DNA from: an uncultured Peptoniphilaceae bacterium
GTDB taxonomy: Bacteria > Bacillota > Clostridia > Tissierellales > Peptoniphilaceae
Reading direction: 5' to 3'
DNA: 46,668 nt
Assembly (NCBI GenBank): GCA_946403255.1
Contig: CAMIZH010000003.1
Span: 1-46,668 of the forward strand
Shown here: one piece after another, positions 28,100 to 38,027 of the stretch
Layout: the number at the start of each line of letters is the position of its first letter
How positions within the stretch are numbered: the stretch's first letter is position 1
Translations under genes and position numbers: made by a program
The notes under the pieces: model-generated
What the model was told of the DNA's origin: nothing
Seen by the model: the letters and a program-made list of their open reading frames with translations, nothing else
Database searches by the model: none

Positions 28100-30424
28100 T
28101 TGGACAAAAGAAAAACTAAGAAAAAGACAAAGCCAAAGAAGGTTACAAAAAAGACAGAGATTACAAAAGAAGCCTTTAATAGTGAAATCTCTGGTTTATT
28201 TTTAATAGTTATAGGTATTATATCTTTTATAAGTTTATATAGTAATAAAATGGGAATTATTGGAAAATTATTATACAATATGTATTCTATTACATTGGGA
28301 AGTGGAAATTTTTTATTTCCTCTTTTGTTAATTTTTTGGGGCTTTATTTTAAATAATACAAAGCTTAATCAATCTGCAAAAAGATATATTATTTCCTCTT
28401 TTATAATAATTTTATGTATTATAGTTATCTTAGATGGAAGTAAGCCCTTTGATTTAACTTTAATTGATAGAATACAACTTGCAATTGAATATTCAGATGT
28501 TGCAAGAAATGGTGGTATTATTGGAGCTATATTAGGATTCTTTTTATATAAATTATTTGGATCAATTGGAGCTTATACAATACTTACTATTTTGATTTTA
28601 AGTAATATATATATAATTTTTAAACCAAACATATCAATAATAATAGATTCTTTTAATAATTTAAAAGATAAATCAGCTATAAAATATTCAAAAATAAAAG
28701 AGAAAAAACAAATTTCTAATATAGAAAAAATTAAAAAAGAAGAAATAAAAGAAAAGAATAAGAAAAAAACAAATACTAAGAAAAATAATAATGAAGGTCC
28801 TAAAGAAAAAATAAGTGAAAAAAATGTAGTTATAAAAGATTATGGTAGTAGAAGTAATTCAGAAGAAAATAATGAAATTAAAAAAGATAATACTACTGTA
28901 AAAAACATTGAAGCAGAAGACGAATCTGAAAATATTCCTGATGATTTTGATATTACAAGTGAAATGGTAGAAAGAGAAGATAGTTATGTATTTCCTCCAT
29001 CAGAACTTTTAAATAATGTTGAAGTTTCGAAAAGTGTTTCCAATGACGAAGTCATTACAAATGGTGAAATAATAGAAGAGACTATGGAAAATTTTGGGAT
29101 TGATTCAAAAATTACAGCAATAAATAAAGGTCCTGTAGTAACTTGTTATGAATTAGAACCAGCACCAGGTATTAAATTAAGTAAAATTGTTGCGTTAACA
29201 GATAATATTGCAATGAACTTAGCTAGTTCAGATATTAGAATTGAAGCACCAATTCCAGGAAAATCAGTTGTAGGAATTGAAGTTCCAAATAAAGTAAAAG
29301 ATCCTGTTAGTGTTAAAGAAATGATTGAAAGCAATGAATTTAAAGTTTTAGATTCTGATTTGCCATTATCTTTAGGAAAAAATGTAGCTGGAGATATTAT
29401 TATTTCATCAATTGATAAGATGCCACATTTATTAATAGCAGGTGCTACTGGTTCAGGAAAATCTGTATGTATTAATAGTATTATTACAAGTATTATATAT
29501 AAATCATCTCCTGAAGATGTGAAATTAATGCTTATAGATCCTAAAGTTGTAGAACTTAATGTTTACAACGGGATTCCACATCTATTAATTCCAGTAGTAA
29601 CAGACACTAAAAAAGCTGCAATGGCTCTTAGTTGGGCTGTTGGAGAAATGGAAAAGAGATATAAACTTTTTGCTGAAAGTTCAGTAAGAGATTTAAAGTC
29701 ATATAATAAAAAACTAGAAAAATCTAACAAATCAAATGAGAAGTTACCAAAGATAGTAATTATTGTTGATGAACTTGCTGATTTAATGATGGTTGCAGCT
29801 AGTGAAGTTGAAGATTACATTGCAAGACTTGCACAAATGGCAAGAGCGGCAGGTATATATCTAATTTTAGCAACACAAAGACCTTCTGTTGATGTTATAA
29901 CTGGTACTATTAAGGCAAATATTCCTTCAAGAATTGCTTTTGCTGTTTCTTCATCAATTGATTCTAGAACTATTTTAGATATGGGTGGAGCAGAAAAACT
30001 TTTAGGAAAAGGAGATATGCTTTTCTATCCTAGTTTTTATTCAAAACCTGTTAGAGTTCAAGGTGCATTTATAAGTGATGAAGAAGTAGAAACAGTTGTA
30101 GATTTTGTAAAAATTAATAAGGTGGATAATCAAGAAGATAGTCTTGAGCAAAAAATCATCAAGGAAATAGAAGATAAAAAAAATAATGAAGTTTCTAATA
30201 GAGATCCATTATTTAATGATGCTTTAAAACATATATTAACTGATGAACAAGCCTCAATATCATTTTTACAAAGAAAATTAAAAATTGGTTATTCTAGAGC
30301 GGCTAGGATTGTAGATCAAATGGAAGAAATGGGAATACTTGGACCTCACGAAGGCTCAAAACCAAGAACTTTATTATTAAGCAAGGAAGAAATAGAAAAA
30401 GTTTTGGAGGAGATTGATGAATAA
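28100..30424 (+). CDS. ftsK: DNA translocase FtsK/SpoIIIE
   Basis: N-terminal TM segments, charged linker, LLIAGATGSGKSVCINSII, C-terminal gamma domain (TDEQASISFLQRKLKIGYSRAARIVDQME); TTG start. Confidence 0.97.
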   Translation: MDKRKTKKKTKPKKVTKKTEITKEAFNSEISGLFLIVIGIISFISLYSNKMGIIGKLLYNMYSITLGSGNFLFPLLLIFWGFILNNTKLNQSAKRYIISSFIIILCIIVILDGSKPFDLTLIDRIQLAIEYSDVARNGGIIGAILGFFLYKLFGSIGAYTILTILILSNIYIIFKPNISIIIDSFNNLKDKSAIKYSKIKEKKQISNIEKIKKEEIKEKNKKKTNTKKNNNEGPKEKISEKNVVIKDYGSRSNSEENNEIKKDNTTVKNIEAEDESENIPDDFDITSEMVEREDSYVFPPSELLNNVEVSKSVSNDEVITNGEIIEETMENFGIDSKITAINKGPVVTCYELEPAPGIKLSKIVALTDNIAMNLASSDIRIEAPIPGKSVVGIEVPNKVKDPVSVKEMIESNEFKVLDSDLPLSLGKNVAGDIIISSIDKMPHLLIAGATGSGKSVCINSIITSIIYKSSPEDVKLMLIDPKVVELNVYNGIPHLLIPVVTDTKKAAMALSWAVGEMEKRYKLFAESSVRDLKSYNKKLEKSNKSNEKLPKIVIIVDELADLMMVAASEVEDYIARLAQMARAAGIYLILATQRPSVDVITGTIKANIPSRIAFAVSSSIDSRTILDMGGAEKLLGKGDMLFYPSFYSKPVRVQGAFISDEEVETVVDFVKINKVDNQEDSLEQKIIKEIEDKKNNEVSNRDPLFNDALKHILTDEQASISFLQRKLKIGYSRAARIVDQMEEMGILGPHEGSKPRTLLLSKEEIEKVLEEIDE

Positions 30425-31745
30425 AATAAATTTTATAACACTTGGATGTTCAAAAAATGATGTTGATACATCATTAATGAAATCTGTTTTAAATAAAGAT
30501 AAATTCACAGTTACAAATGATGTAAGAGAAGCAGATATTATAATAGTAAATACTTGTGGCTTCATAAATGATGCTAAGGAAGAGTCTATAGAAACTATAC
30601 TTGAGGCAGCTAAATTTAAAGATGATGAATTTGGAAAATGTGAAAAATTAATACTTGCAGGATGTTTAGCTCAAAGATATCCTGAAGATTTACTAGAAGC
30701 TATGCCTGAAGTAGATGGAATACTTGGAACTGGTAATATTTCAGATATTAATTTATTTTTAGAAAATATATTAGAAAATAATAAAGTCATTAAAGCTGAT
30801 AATATAAATGACACTTATCTTGAAGGCTATAAAAAAGCTAAAGAAAATATTTTAAAAACAGAATATGTAAAAATTTCTGAAGGATGTAATAATAATTGCA
30901 CTTATTGTATTATTCCTAAATTAAGAGGTAGAAATCGTTCAAGAAATATAGAAAACATTGTTGAAGAAGTAAAATACCTTACTGACAATGGTACAGAAGA
31001 AATTATATTAATTGCTCAAAATACTACTGATTATGGAATAGATAATTATAAAGATTATAAATTACATGAACTTATTAAAGAAATTTCATTAATAACAAAA
31101 GTTAAATGGATAAGAGTAATGTATTTATATCCTGATCATTTTACAGATGATTTAATTGAAGAATTTAAAACAAATGAAAAGCTAGTTAAATATGTAGATA
31201 TTCCACTACAACATATTAGCAATAATGTTTTATCTAAAATGAATAGACGAACTAATAAAGAAGATGTTGCAAATCTTTTAAATAAATTAAGAGAATCTAT
31301 TGAAAATATAGTAATTAGAACAACTTTCATTGTAGGATTCCCTGGAGAAACCGATGAAGATTTTGATGAATTAATTTCTTTTATAACTGAAAATCCAATT
31401 GATAAAGTTGGAGCTTTTAAATATTCTAGAGAAGAAGACACTTTAGCTTTTTCTATGGATGAACAAATTGATGAAGAAATAAAAGAAGATAGATTAAATT
31501 CTTTAATGGAAGAACAACAAATTATTTCAGAAAAATTATTATCAAAACATTTAAATACTGAAATAGATGTTTTACTTGAAGAAAAAGCTTCAGAAGATAC
31601 ATTTGTGGGTCGTGGATTTATGGATGCTCCTGAAATTGATGGAGTTGTTTATATAAAATCAAATGATGATTTAAAAATTGGTGATTTTGTAAAGGTAAGA
31701 ATTCAAGAAGCTTTAGAATATGATTTAATAGGAGAAATAATATGA
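30417..31745 (+). CDS. rimO: Ribosomal protein S12 methylthiotransferase
   Basis: FITLGCSKNDVDTSLM, radical SAM EGCNNNCTYCIIPKLRGRNRSR; ATG at 30417. Confidence 0.96.
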   Translation: MNKINFITLGCSKNDVDTSLMKSVLNKDKFTVTNDVREADIIIVNTCGFINDAKEESIETILEAAKFKDDEFGKCEKLILAGCLAQRYPEDLLEAMPEVDGILGTGNISDINLFLENILENNKVIKADNINDTYLEGYKKAKENILKTEYVKISEGCNNNCTYCIIPKLRGRNRSRNIENIVEEVKYLTDNGTEEIILIAQNTTDYGIDNYKDYKLHELIKEISLITKVKWIRVMYLYPDHFTDDLIEEFKTNEKLVKYVDIPLQHISNNVLSKMNRRTNKEDVANLLNKLRESIENIVIRTTFIVGFPGETDEDFDELISFITENPIDKVGAFKYSREEDTLAFSMDEQIDEEIKEDRLNSLMEEQQIISEKLLSKHLNTEIDVLLEEKASEDTFVGRGFMDAPEIDGVVYIKSNDDLKIGDFVKVRIQEALEYDLIGEII

Positions 31746-32275
31746 ATTTACCAAATAAATTAACTTTTTTAAGAATTTTAATGGTTCCTATTTTTGTAAT
31801 TTTAATGTACTGCGATTTTAATAATGCTAGATTATATGCAACTATTGTCTTTGCTATTGCATCATTTACAGACTTTTTAGATGGTTATTTAGCAAGAAAA
31901 CAAGGTTTAGTAACAAATTTTGGTAAGTTTGCAGATCCATTAGCAGATAAAATATTAGTTTGTGCAGCACTTATATGTCTTACAGAAATGGGGGATATTC
32001 CTGCATGGGGAGTTATAATAATAATAGCTCGTGAATTTGCTGTAACTGGACTTAGAGTAATAGCTGCATCAGAAAATATTACAATAGCTGCAAGTAAATT
32101 AGGAAAGTTCAAAACTGTATCTCAATTGATTTCAATGATTATATTATTATCAGATAATTCTAAATTTCATAGTATTGGTTTAATTTTATTTTATGTTGCA
32201 GTTATATTTACTATAGTTTCTGGAATTGATTATTTTGTAAAAAATAAAAAGGTTTTAGATTTAGACAATATGTAG
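31742..32275 (+). CDS. pgsA: CDP-diacylglycerol--glycerol-3-phosphate 3-phosphatidyltransferase
   Basis: MNLPNKLTFLRILMVPIFV; FTDFLDGYLARKQGLVTNFGKFADPLADK. Confidence 0.97.
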   Translation: MNLPNKLTFLRILMVPIFVILMYCDFNNARLYATIVFAIASFTDFLDGYLARKQGLVTNFGKFADPLADKILVCAALICLTEMGDIPAWGVIIIIAREFAVTGLRVIAASENITIAASKLGKFKTVSQLISMIILLSDNSKFHSIGLILFYVAVIFTIVSGIDYFVKNKKVLDLDNM

Positions 32276-32284
32276 AGGTGGACT

Positions 32285-33502
32285 TTGAAAGCTGAAATAA
32301 TAACAATAGGCACAGAAATTTTAATTGGAAGTATTTTAAATACAAATGGTAGGTTTTTATCACAAAAACTATCAGATTTAGGAGTTCATGTTAACTATCA
32401 AATATCTTTAAGAGATGATTTTAATGAACTTGTTGAACAGATTAATGAGTCTATAAATAGATCTGACTTAGTTTTTCTATGTGGTGGATTAGGACCTACA
32501 GAAGATGATTTAACAAAAGATGCTTTAGCTCATGTTTTAAATAAAGAAATAGTTATTGATCCTAATGAATATGATCATTTAATAGCTTTTTTTAATAAAA
32601 TTGATAGAAAGATGAGTGAAAACAATATTCGACAAGCAAGAGTAATTAAAGACTCTAAAATTTTGCATAATGATTGGGGTATTGCACCAGGAGAGGTTGT
32701 TGAGTATCAAAACAAAAAAGTTTTTTTATTCCCAGGACCTCCAAAAGAATTTGAACCTATGGTTACAAAATATCTTGCGGGAAATATTGGTGAAAAAAAT
32801 GATATTTTGATTAAATCTTTAAATGTTGTGGGAGTTGGAGAAGCAGCTACAGAAGATAGGATTAGAAAGTTGCATATAGAAGATTCAGAAATTTCTATAA
32901 ATACTTTTGCACATTTTTCAGAAACTGAAATAAAGATAATTGCTGAAGGAGATGATAAATCTTCTTTAAAAATTAAAATGGATAATATAATAAGTATCTT
33001 GTATAAAGAATTTGGAAATAATATTTATGCTGAAGACAATGTAACTTCTCCAGAAGCACTGGTAAATTTATTAATTGAAAAAGATTTGAAAATTTCTTTT
33101 GCTGAATCTATTACTGGTGGACTTTTAACATCAAAAATTACAGCAATACCAAATGCTTCTAAAATATTAAAAGCATCTTATATAACATATTCAAATAAAG
33201 CCAAAATAAAGGACTTAAATGTTTCTAATGATACTTTGATTGAATATGGAGCTGTAAGTTCTAATACTGCAGTTGAAATGGCTAAGGGACTATATAAAAA
33301 GGGAGATTGTGATATAGCTATTTCCTTAACTGGAGAAGCTGGTCCAACTCCTTCTGAACAAGAAATTGGTAAGACTTTTATTTGTTTTAATTATGGTAAT
33401 AAATTAGAAGTAAAAGAATGTGACTTTAAAGGAGATAGACGTGAGATACAAGAAAGAGCATCAAAATATGTAATTTCTCATTTACTATTGAAACTTAATT
33501 AA
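32285..33502 (+). CDS. cinA: Competence/damage-inducible protein A
   Basis: [38 protein letters not shown]-terminal CinA domain ([15 protein letters not shown]). Confidence 0.96.
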   Translation: MKAEIITIGTEILIGSILNTNGRFLSQKLSDLGVHVNYQISLRDDFNELVEQINESINRSDLVFLCGGLGPTEDDLTKDALAHVLNKEIVIDPNEYDHLIAFFNKIDRKMSENNIRQARVIKDSKILHNDWGIAPGEVVEYQNKKVFLFPGPPKEFEPMVTKYLAGNIGEKNDILIKSLNVVGVGEAATEDRIRKLHIEDSEISINTFAHFSETEIKIIAEGDDKSSLKIKMDNIISILYKEFGNNIYAEDNVTSPEALVNLLIEKDLKISFAESITGGLLTSKITAIPNASKILKASYITYSNKAKIKDLNVSNDTLIEYGAVSSNTAVEMAKGLYKKGDCDIAISLTGEAGPTPSEQEIGKTFICFNYGNKLEVKECDFKGDRREIQERASKYVISHLLLKLN

Positions 33503-33512
33503 GGAGGCTACA

Positions 33513-34547
33513 ATGGAAAACGAAAATAAGAAAAAAGCACTTGATTTAGCTATTGCACAAATTGAAAAGCAATATGGCAAGGGATCTATTATGAAACTTG
33601 GTGAAAATGCTACATTAGATATTGCAAATACTATTCCTACTGGCTCTTTAGCACTAGACTTGGCTCTTGGAGTAGGTGGAGTTCCTAGAGGAAGAATCAT
33701 AGAAGTTTATGGTCCTGAATCATCAGGTAAAACAACACTTGCACTTCATATTTTAGCTGAAGCTCAAAAGAAAGATGGAATAGCTGCTTTTATAGATGCA
33801 GAACATGCTTTAGATCCAGGTTATGCAAGACATTTAGGTGTTGATACTGAAAACTTAATAATTTCTCAACCAGATACTGGGGAACAAGCTCTAGAAATAA
33901 CAGAGGCTTTAGTTAGAAGTAATGCTGTAGATATTATTGTTGTAGACTCTGTAGCTGCTTTAGTTCCAAAAGTTGAAATTGAAGGAGAAATGGGAGCAAG
34001 TCACATTGGATTACAAGCAAGGCTTATGTCTCAAGCTCTAAGAAAATTAACTGGTGCTATAAATAAATCTAACACTTCTGTTATATTTATAAATCAATTA
34101 AGAGAAAAAGTAGGAGTTATGTTTGGTAGTCCAGAAACAACAACTGGAGGAAGAGCTTTAAAATTCTACGCAACTATTAGAATGGATATTCGTAAAATTG
34201 AAAATCTAAAACAAGGTGATGAAATAGTTGGAAGTAGAGCTAGAGTTAAAGTTGTAAAAAATAAAGTAGCACCTCCTTTCAAACAAGCTGAGTTTGATAT
34301 AATGTATGGTAAAGGAATCTCTAGAGAAGGTAATATTCTAGATGTAGGAGTTCAAGCTGATATTGTCAACAAAGCTGGAGCTTGGTATTCTTACAATGAC
34401 AGTAAATTAGGACAAGGTAGAGAAAATTCTAAAATATTCTTAATGGAAAATACTGACATAAGAGATGAGATAGAACAAAAAATAAGAGCAGTTTATAATT
34501 TATCTGATGATGTAGAAATATCTGAAGAAGAAAAAACTGAAGAATAG
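33513..34547 (+). CDS. recA: Recombinase RecA
   Basis: [39 protein letters not shown]. Confidence 0.99.
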   Translation: MENENKKKALDLAIAQIEKQYGKGSIMKLGENATLDIANTIPTGSLALDLALGVGGVPRGRIIEVYGPESSGKTTLALHILAEAQKKDGIAAFIDAEHALDPGYARHLGVDTENLIISQPDTGEQALEITEALVRSNAVDIIVVDSVAALVPKVEIEGEMGASHIGLQARLMSQALRKLTGAINKSNTSVIFINQLREKVGVMFGSPETTTGGRALKFYATIRMDIRKIENLKQGDEIVGSRARVKVVKNKVAPPFKQAEFDIMYGKGISREGNILDVGVQADIVNKAGAWYSYNDSKLGQGRENSKIFLMENTDIRDEIEQKIRAVYNLSDDVEISEEEKTEE

Positions 34548-34560
34548 GATCTGTGATTTA

Positions 34561-35541
34561 ATGAAACTATTATATTTTACAGATACTCATATTAGAGGAA
34601 ATAATCCTAAAAATAGAAAAGATGAGTTTAGTGAGACTCTTAAAAATAAATTATTAGAGATTGTTGATATTAGTAAAAAAGAAAATATAGATTTTATACT
34701 TCATGGGGGCGATCTATTTGATCGTCCCGATGTTTCTATTGGGATAGTTAGTGAATTTGCTAGTATCTTTAATAAATTTAAAAGTCCAATTTATATCGTA
34801 AGTGGAAATCATGATATATTTGGACATAATCAAAAAACTCTAAATAGAACTATGTTAGGATTATTATCAAATCTTGGAGTATTTAAACTTGTTGAAGATA
34901 AGCCTATTATTTTAGAAAAAAATAATATAAAACTCCAATTAACTGGAAATCCTTATACTTTTAGTATGGAAGAAGACTTTAATAAGGATAATTACAAAGT
35001 TTTAGAAAAAAATAAAGATGTAGACTATTCAATTCATATGGTACATGGTTTTTTATTAGATAAACCATTTCTTAAAGAAGTTCCTCATACATTAGTTTCT
35101 GAAATCTATGATACTAATGCAGATATAACTTTATCTGGACATTATCATTTAGGTTTTAAAACTATTGAACATGAAGGTAAATATTTTATTAATCCTGGTT
35201 CAATGGTTAGAATTTCAAATAGTTTATCTGAAATGCAAAGAAAACCAAAAGTTATAATTATAGAATTAGATTCTGAAATAAACATTAAGGAAGTTTATTT
35301 AAATTCAGCTCTACCAGGAGAAGATGTTTTAGATAGACAAGAGATGGAAAGACATAAATTTAAAAGAAGTAAAATTTATGAATTCAAAGAGATAATTGAT
35401 TCTACAACAGATTTATCTAGTCTAGATGTATTTGATTTATTAATTCAAATTTCAAAAAATGATTCTATTCCTGAAGATGTAAGAGATGAAGCAGTTAGAA
35501 GAATTCAAGAGGTGCAAATAAAAGGAGCTGATTATTCTTGA
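34561..35541 (+). CDS. Mre11/SbcD-like calcineurin-type metallophosphoesterase
   Basis: FTDTHIRG, LHGGDLFDRPD, VSGNHDIFG, MVHGFLL, LSGHYHLG phosphoesterase motifs; directly downstream of recA. Confidence 0.88.
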   Translation: MKLLYFTDTHIRGNNPKNRKDEFSETLKNKLLEIVDISKKENIDFILHGGDLFDRPDVSIGIVSEFASIFNKFKSPIYIVSGNHDIFGHNQKTLNRTMLGLLSNLGVFKLVEDKPIILEKNNIKLQLTGNPYTFSMEEDFNKDNYKVLEKNKDVDYSIHMVHGFLLDKPFLKEVPHTLVSEIYDTNADITLSGHYHLGFKTIEHEGKYFINPGSMVRISNSLSEMQRKPKVIIIELDSEINIKEVYLNSALPGEDVLDRQEMERHKFKRSKIYEFKEIIDSTTDLSSLDVFDLLIQISKNDSIPEDVRDEAVRRIQEVQIKGADYS

Positions 35542-36983
35542 TATTTATTACTAAAATAGAATTGAAGAATTTTCAATCTCATAAAGATACTACAATTGAA
35601 TTTCATAGAGGTTTAAATGTTATTTTAGGTCATTCTGATAGTGGTAAAACTGCTATTTTAAGAGCTATAAAATGGGCTCTTTACAATGAACCTTTAGGTG
35701 ATTATTTTATTAAACAAGGTGAAAAAGATGTATCTGTATCAATTGAATTTAATACTGGAGCTATTGTTAAGAGATATAGATCTGCATCTAAAAATACTTA
35801 TTATTTAAAAAGAGCTGATGGTGAAGAATATACCTTTGATGGATTTGGGCAAAAAGTACCTCAAGAAATTTCTGAAGAAATAAAAATGTATAAAATAAAT
35901 TTAGATGAAAAATCTTCATCAATTATAAATATATCAGAACAACTTGATGGCCCTTTCTTATTAAATGAAAAACCATCTCTTCGAGCAAGTGGTATTGGAA
36001 GACTTGTAGGGGTAAATCTTATTGATGATGCTTTAAGAGAAACTATAAGAGATAAAAAACAAATAACTTCATCATTAAAATCTTTAGAAGATGAAAAAAA
36101 GGAACTTAAAATTAAACTTGAAGAATTTTCAAATTTGGAAAAAGAAGAGCTTGTTTTAAATGAATTAATAGATATTAGAACAAGTTTACAAATTAAAAAA
36201 GAAAAACTAGATTATATGAAAAAAATAGATTTTAAATTAAAAAATAATTTAGTGGAAATAGCAAATGAAAAAAATATTTTAGACAAATATAAGGATATAG
36301 ATTTATTAGAAGAATATCTGAATAATTTAAAATCATTGATTATACAAGAAAAATCAATCTCTTTGAAAAACCAATTATTTAAAAATTATAATAAAGAAAT
36401 AACTGAAAAAAATATATTAAAAAATAAATTAAGCACTATAGATGATTTATCAAAATATATTCTAAAATTAGAAGATAGCACTTATAAATTAAATAGATTA
36501 AGTTTAATTAAAACTAAATTTAATGAAATCTTTAAAAATTTAGAAAAAACATCTCAAAGTTTAAAGATATATGAATCTTTAAATAATGTTGAAATACTAA
36601 GTTCTAATTTAGAAAAAACAATTAAAAGATATAATTATATTTATAGTTTAAATACAAATTATAATAAGACTAGCAATAATATAAATATTGGCAATAGATA
36701 TTTAAAAAACTTTGAAACTCTAGAGCTAACAGAGTCTATTGTTCAAGAACTTAATTTAAAAGTTTTTAACTACAATAAACTTAGAGATTATTCAAAAATA
36801 TTAATAGAACTAAATAATAATAAGATGAAAATAGAAGAAAGTATATCTATATTTAATAAAGATATAAATTTAAATCTTGAAAATTATAATAATTTACTTT
36901 CATCTCTAGGCTATTGCCCTATGTGTATGACTAAAGTTGATAAAAATACAATGGATCATATTGAAAAACATTTTAAGGAGTGA
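35538..36983 (+). CDS. SbcC/Rad50-like ATPase, N-terminal half (Walker A plus coiled coil) ending in a C2H2-like zinc motif
   Basis: IELKNFQSHKDTTIEFHRGLNVILGHSDSGKTAILRAIKWALYNE; long coiled coil; C-terminal CPMCMTKVDKNTMDHIEKHF; TTG start overlapping the upstream stop (TTGA). Confidence 0.85.
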   Translation: MIFITKIELKNFQSHKDTTIEFHRGLNVILGHSDSGKTAILRAIKWALYNEPLGDYFIKQGEKDVSVSIEFNTGAIVKRYRSASKNTYYLKRADGEEYTFDGFGQKVPQEISEEIKMYKINLDEKSSSIINISEQLDGPFLLNEKPSLRASGIGRLVGVNLIDDALRETIRDKKQITSSLKSLEDEKKELKIKLEEFSNLEKEELVLNELIDIRTSLQIKKEKLDYMKKIDFKLKNNLVEIANEKNILDKYKDIDLLEEYLNNLKSLIIQEKSISLKNQLFKNYNKEITEKNILKNKLSTIDDLSKYILKLEDSTYKLNRLSLIKTKFNEIFKNLEKTSQSLKIYESLNNVEILSSNLEKTIKRYNYIYSLNTNYNKTSNNINIGNRYLKNFETLELTESIVQELNLKVFNYNKLRDYSKILIELNNNKMKIEESISIFNKDINLNLENYNNLLSSLGYCPMCMTKVDKNTMDHIEKHFKE

Positions 36984-36988
36984 TTTAG

Positions 36989-37222
36989 TTGAATAATGAA
37001 GAACAATTAAATAAATTAAAACAAGATTTAGAAAAATATAAAAATTTAAAATATAAAGCAGAAGCTAGATTAGAACAACTAAATGTTCAAAGAGATAATA
37101 TTATAGAAGAAATAAAGGCGGAAGGTATTAATCCTAAAAATTTAGAAGATGAAATTTTAAAATTAGAAGATGAAATATCAAGCTTGTTTAAAAGAGCAGA
37201 AGAACTATTACCGAGGGAATAA
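36989..37222 (+). CDS. Small (77 aa) coiled-coil protein between split ATPase halves
   Basis: SD aaggag at 36975-36980, TTG start, heptad-like EEQLNKLKQDLEKYKNLKYKAEARLEQLN. Confidence 0.65.
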   Translation: MNNEEQLNKLKQDLEKYKNLKYKAEARLEQLNVQRDNIIEEIKAEGINPKNLEDEILKLEDEISSLFKRAEELLPRE

Positions 37223-37223
37223 T

Positions 37224-37871
37224 ATGGATTATGAAGTTTTATCTAAAGATATAGATACCTTTAAAAGTAAAATTGATATTTCAAAAGGTAAAAAAGAAAT
37301 TCTAGATAGCCACTTAGACGTAGTAGAAGAAAAAATATCTTCTCTTTCTGAAATGGAACAAAGACTGGAAAAAGTTATTATTTTATTTCAAAAGACTTCT
37401 GAATTTGGTAGAAATCAAGCGAAAAGTCAAATTGAAGATTTAGTTACTAAATGTTTGCAATTTATTTTTGAATCAGATATTGAGTTTAATATTGAAATTG
37501 TAGAAAGTAGAAATATCCCACAGGCAGAATTTTATGTTATATCTAATTACAGTGAGGGATATAGTGTAAAGACAAAACCAGAACTCTCAAGAGGTGGTGG
37601 AGTTGTAGATATAGTATCTATTGCTTTAAGACTTGCTTTTATTCAAATCCATAAACCTTATATTGAAGGTCCTATTTTATTTGATGAGCCAGGTAAGCAT
37701 GTTAGTGATGACTATATTTTTAATGTAGGTGAGTTTTTAAAGCAATCCTCAAAAATGTTTAAACGACAAATAATAATGGTAACTCATAATAAATATTTGT
37801 CTGAAATATGTGATAAATCCTTTACTATCAACATTAAGGATGGAAATAGTTTTTTAGAAAAATCAGAATAA
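37224..37871 (+). CDS. SbcC/Rad50-like ATPase, C-terminal half (signature plus Walker B)
   Basis: PELSRGGGVVDIVSIALRLAF signature, GPILFDEPGKHVSDD Walker B, IIMVTHNKYLSEIC H-loop; ATG at 37224. Confidence 0.83.
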   Translation: MDYEVLSKDIDTFKSKIDISKGKKEILDSHLDVVEEKISSLSEMEQRLEKVIILFQKTSEFGRNQAKSQIEDLVTKCLQFIFESDIEFNIEIVESRNIPQAEFYVISNYSEGYSVKTKPELSRGGGVVDIVSIALRLAFIQIHKPYIEGPILFDEPGKHVSDDYIFNVGEFLKQSSKMFKRQIIMVTHNKYLSEICDKSFTINIKDGNSFLEKSE

Positions 37872-37893
37872 TTTATATTATTCTGATTTTTTA
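37861..37893 (+). terminator. Intrinsic terminator at the end of the split-ATPase module
   Basis: AATCAGAATAATTTATATTATTCTGATTTTTT, overlapping the stop codon. Confidence 0.8.
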
Positions 37894-38027
37894 CATATAT
37901 ATGTGAGATTGACTTTATTCTTAAAAAGATATAAAATTATTTTATACAAGTTTATAAAAATTTAAAATGAAATTATGAAAATTATGAAATTTGAAACTTG
38001 AAAATTAAATATGGAGGTGTATAACTG

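Noticed and set aside
29042-29056. AATGAC-GAA-GTCATT palindrome in ftsK
   Set aside because: Short palindrome in coding sequence, no supporting context
31136-31441. 101-aa minus-strand ORF inside rimO
   Set aside because: Antisense shadow of a conserved gene
34704-34727. GGGGCGATC-tattt-GATCGTCCC hairpin in the phosphoesterase gene
   Set aside because: Falls exactly on the conserved GGDLFDRP motif codons, so protein constraint is a sufficient explanation
35538-37871. Possibility that the split SbcC-like genes are one pseudogene broken by frameshifts
   Set aside because: Each ORF has its own start with SD or stop/start coupling, the catalytic motifs are intact, and the break falls at a complete zinc motif; comparative data are still needed to exclude it fully
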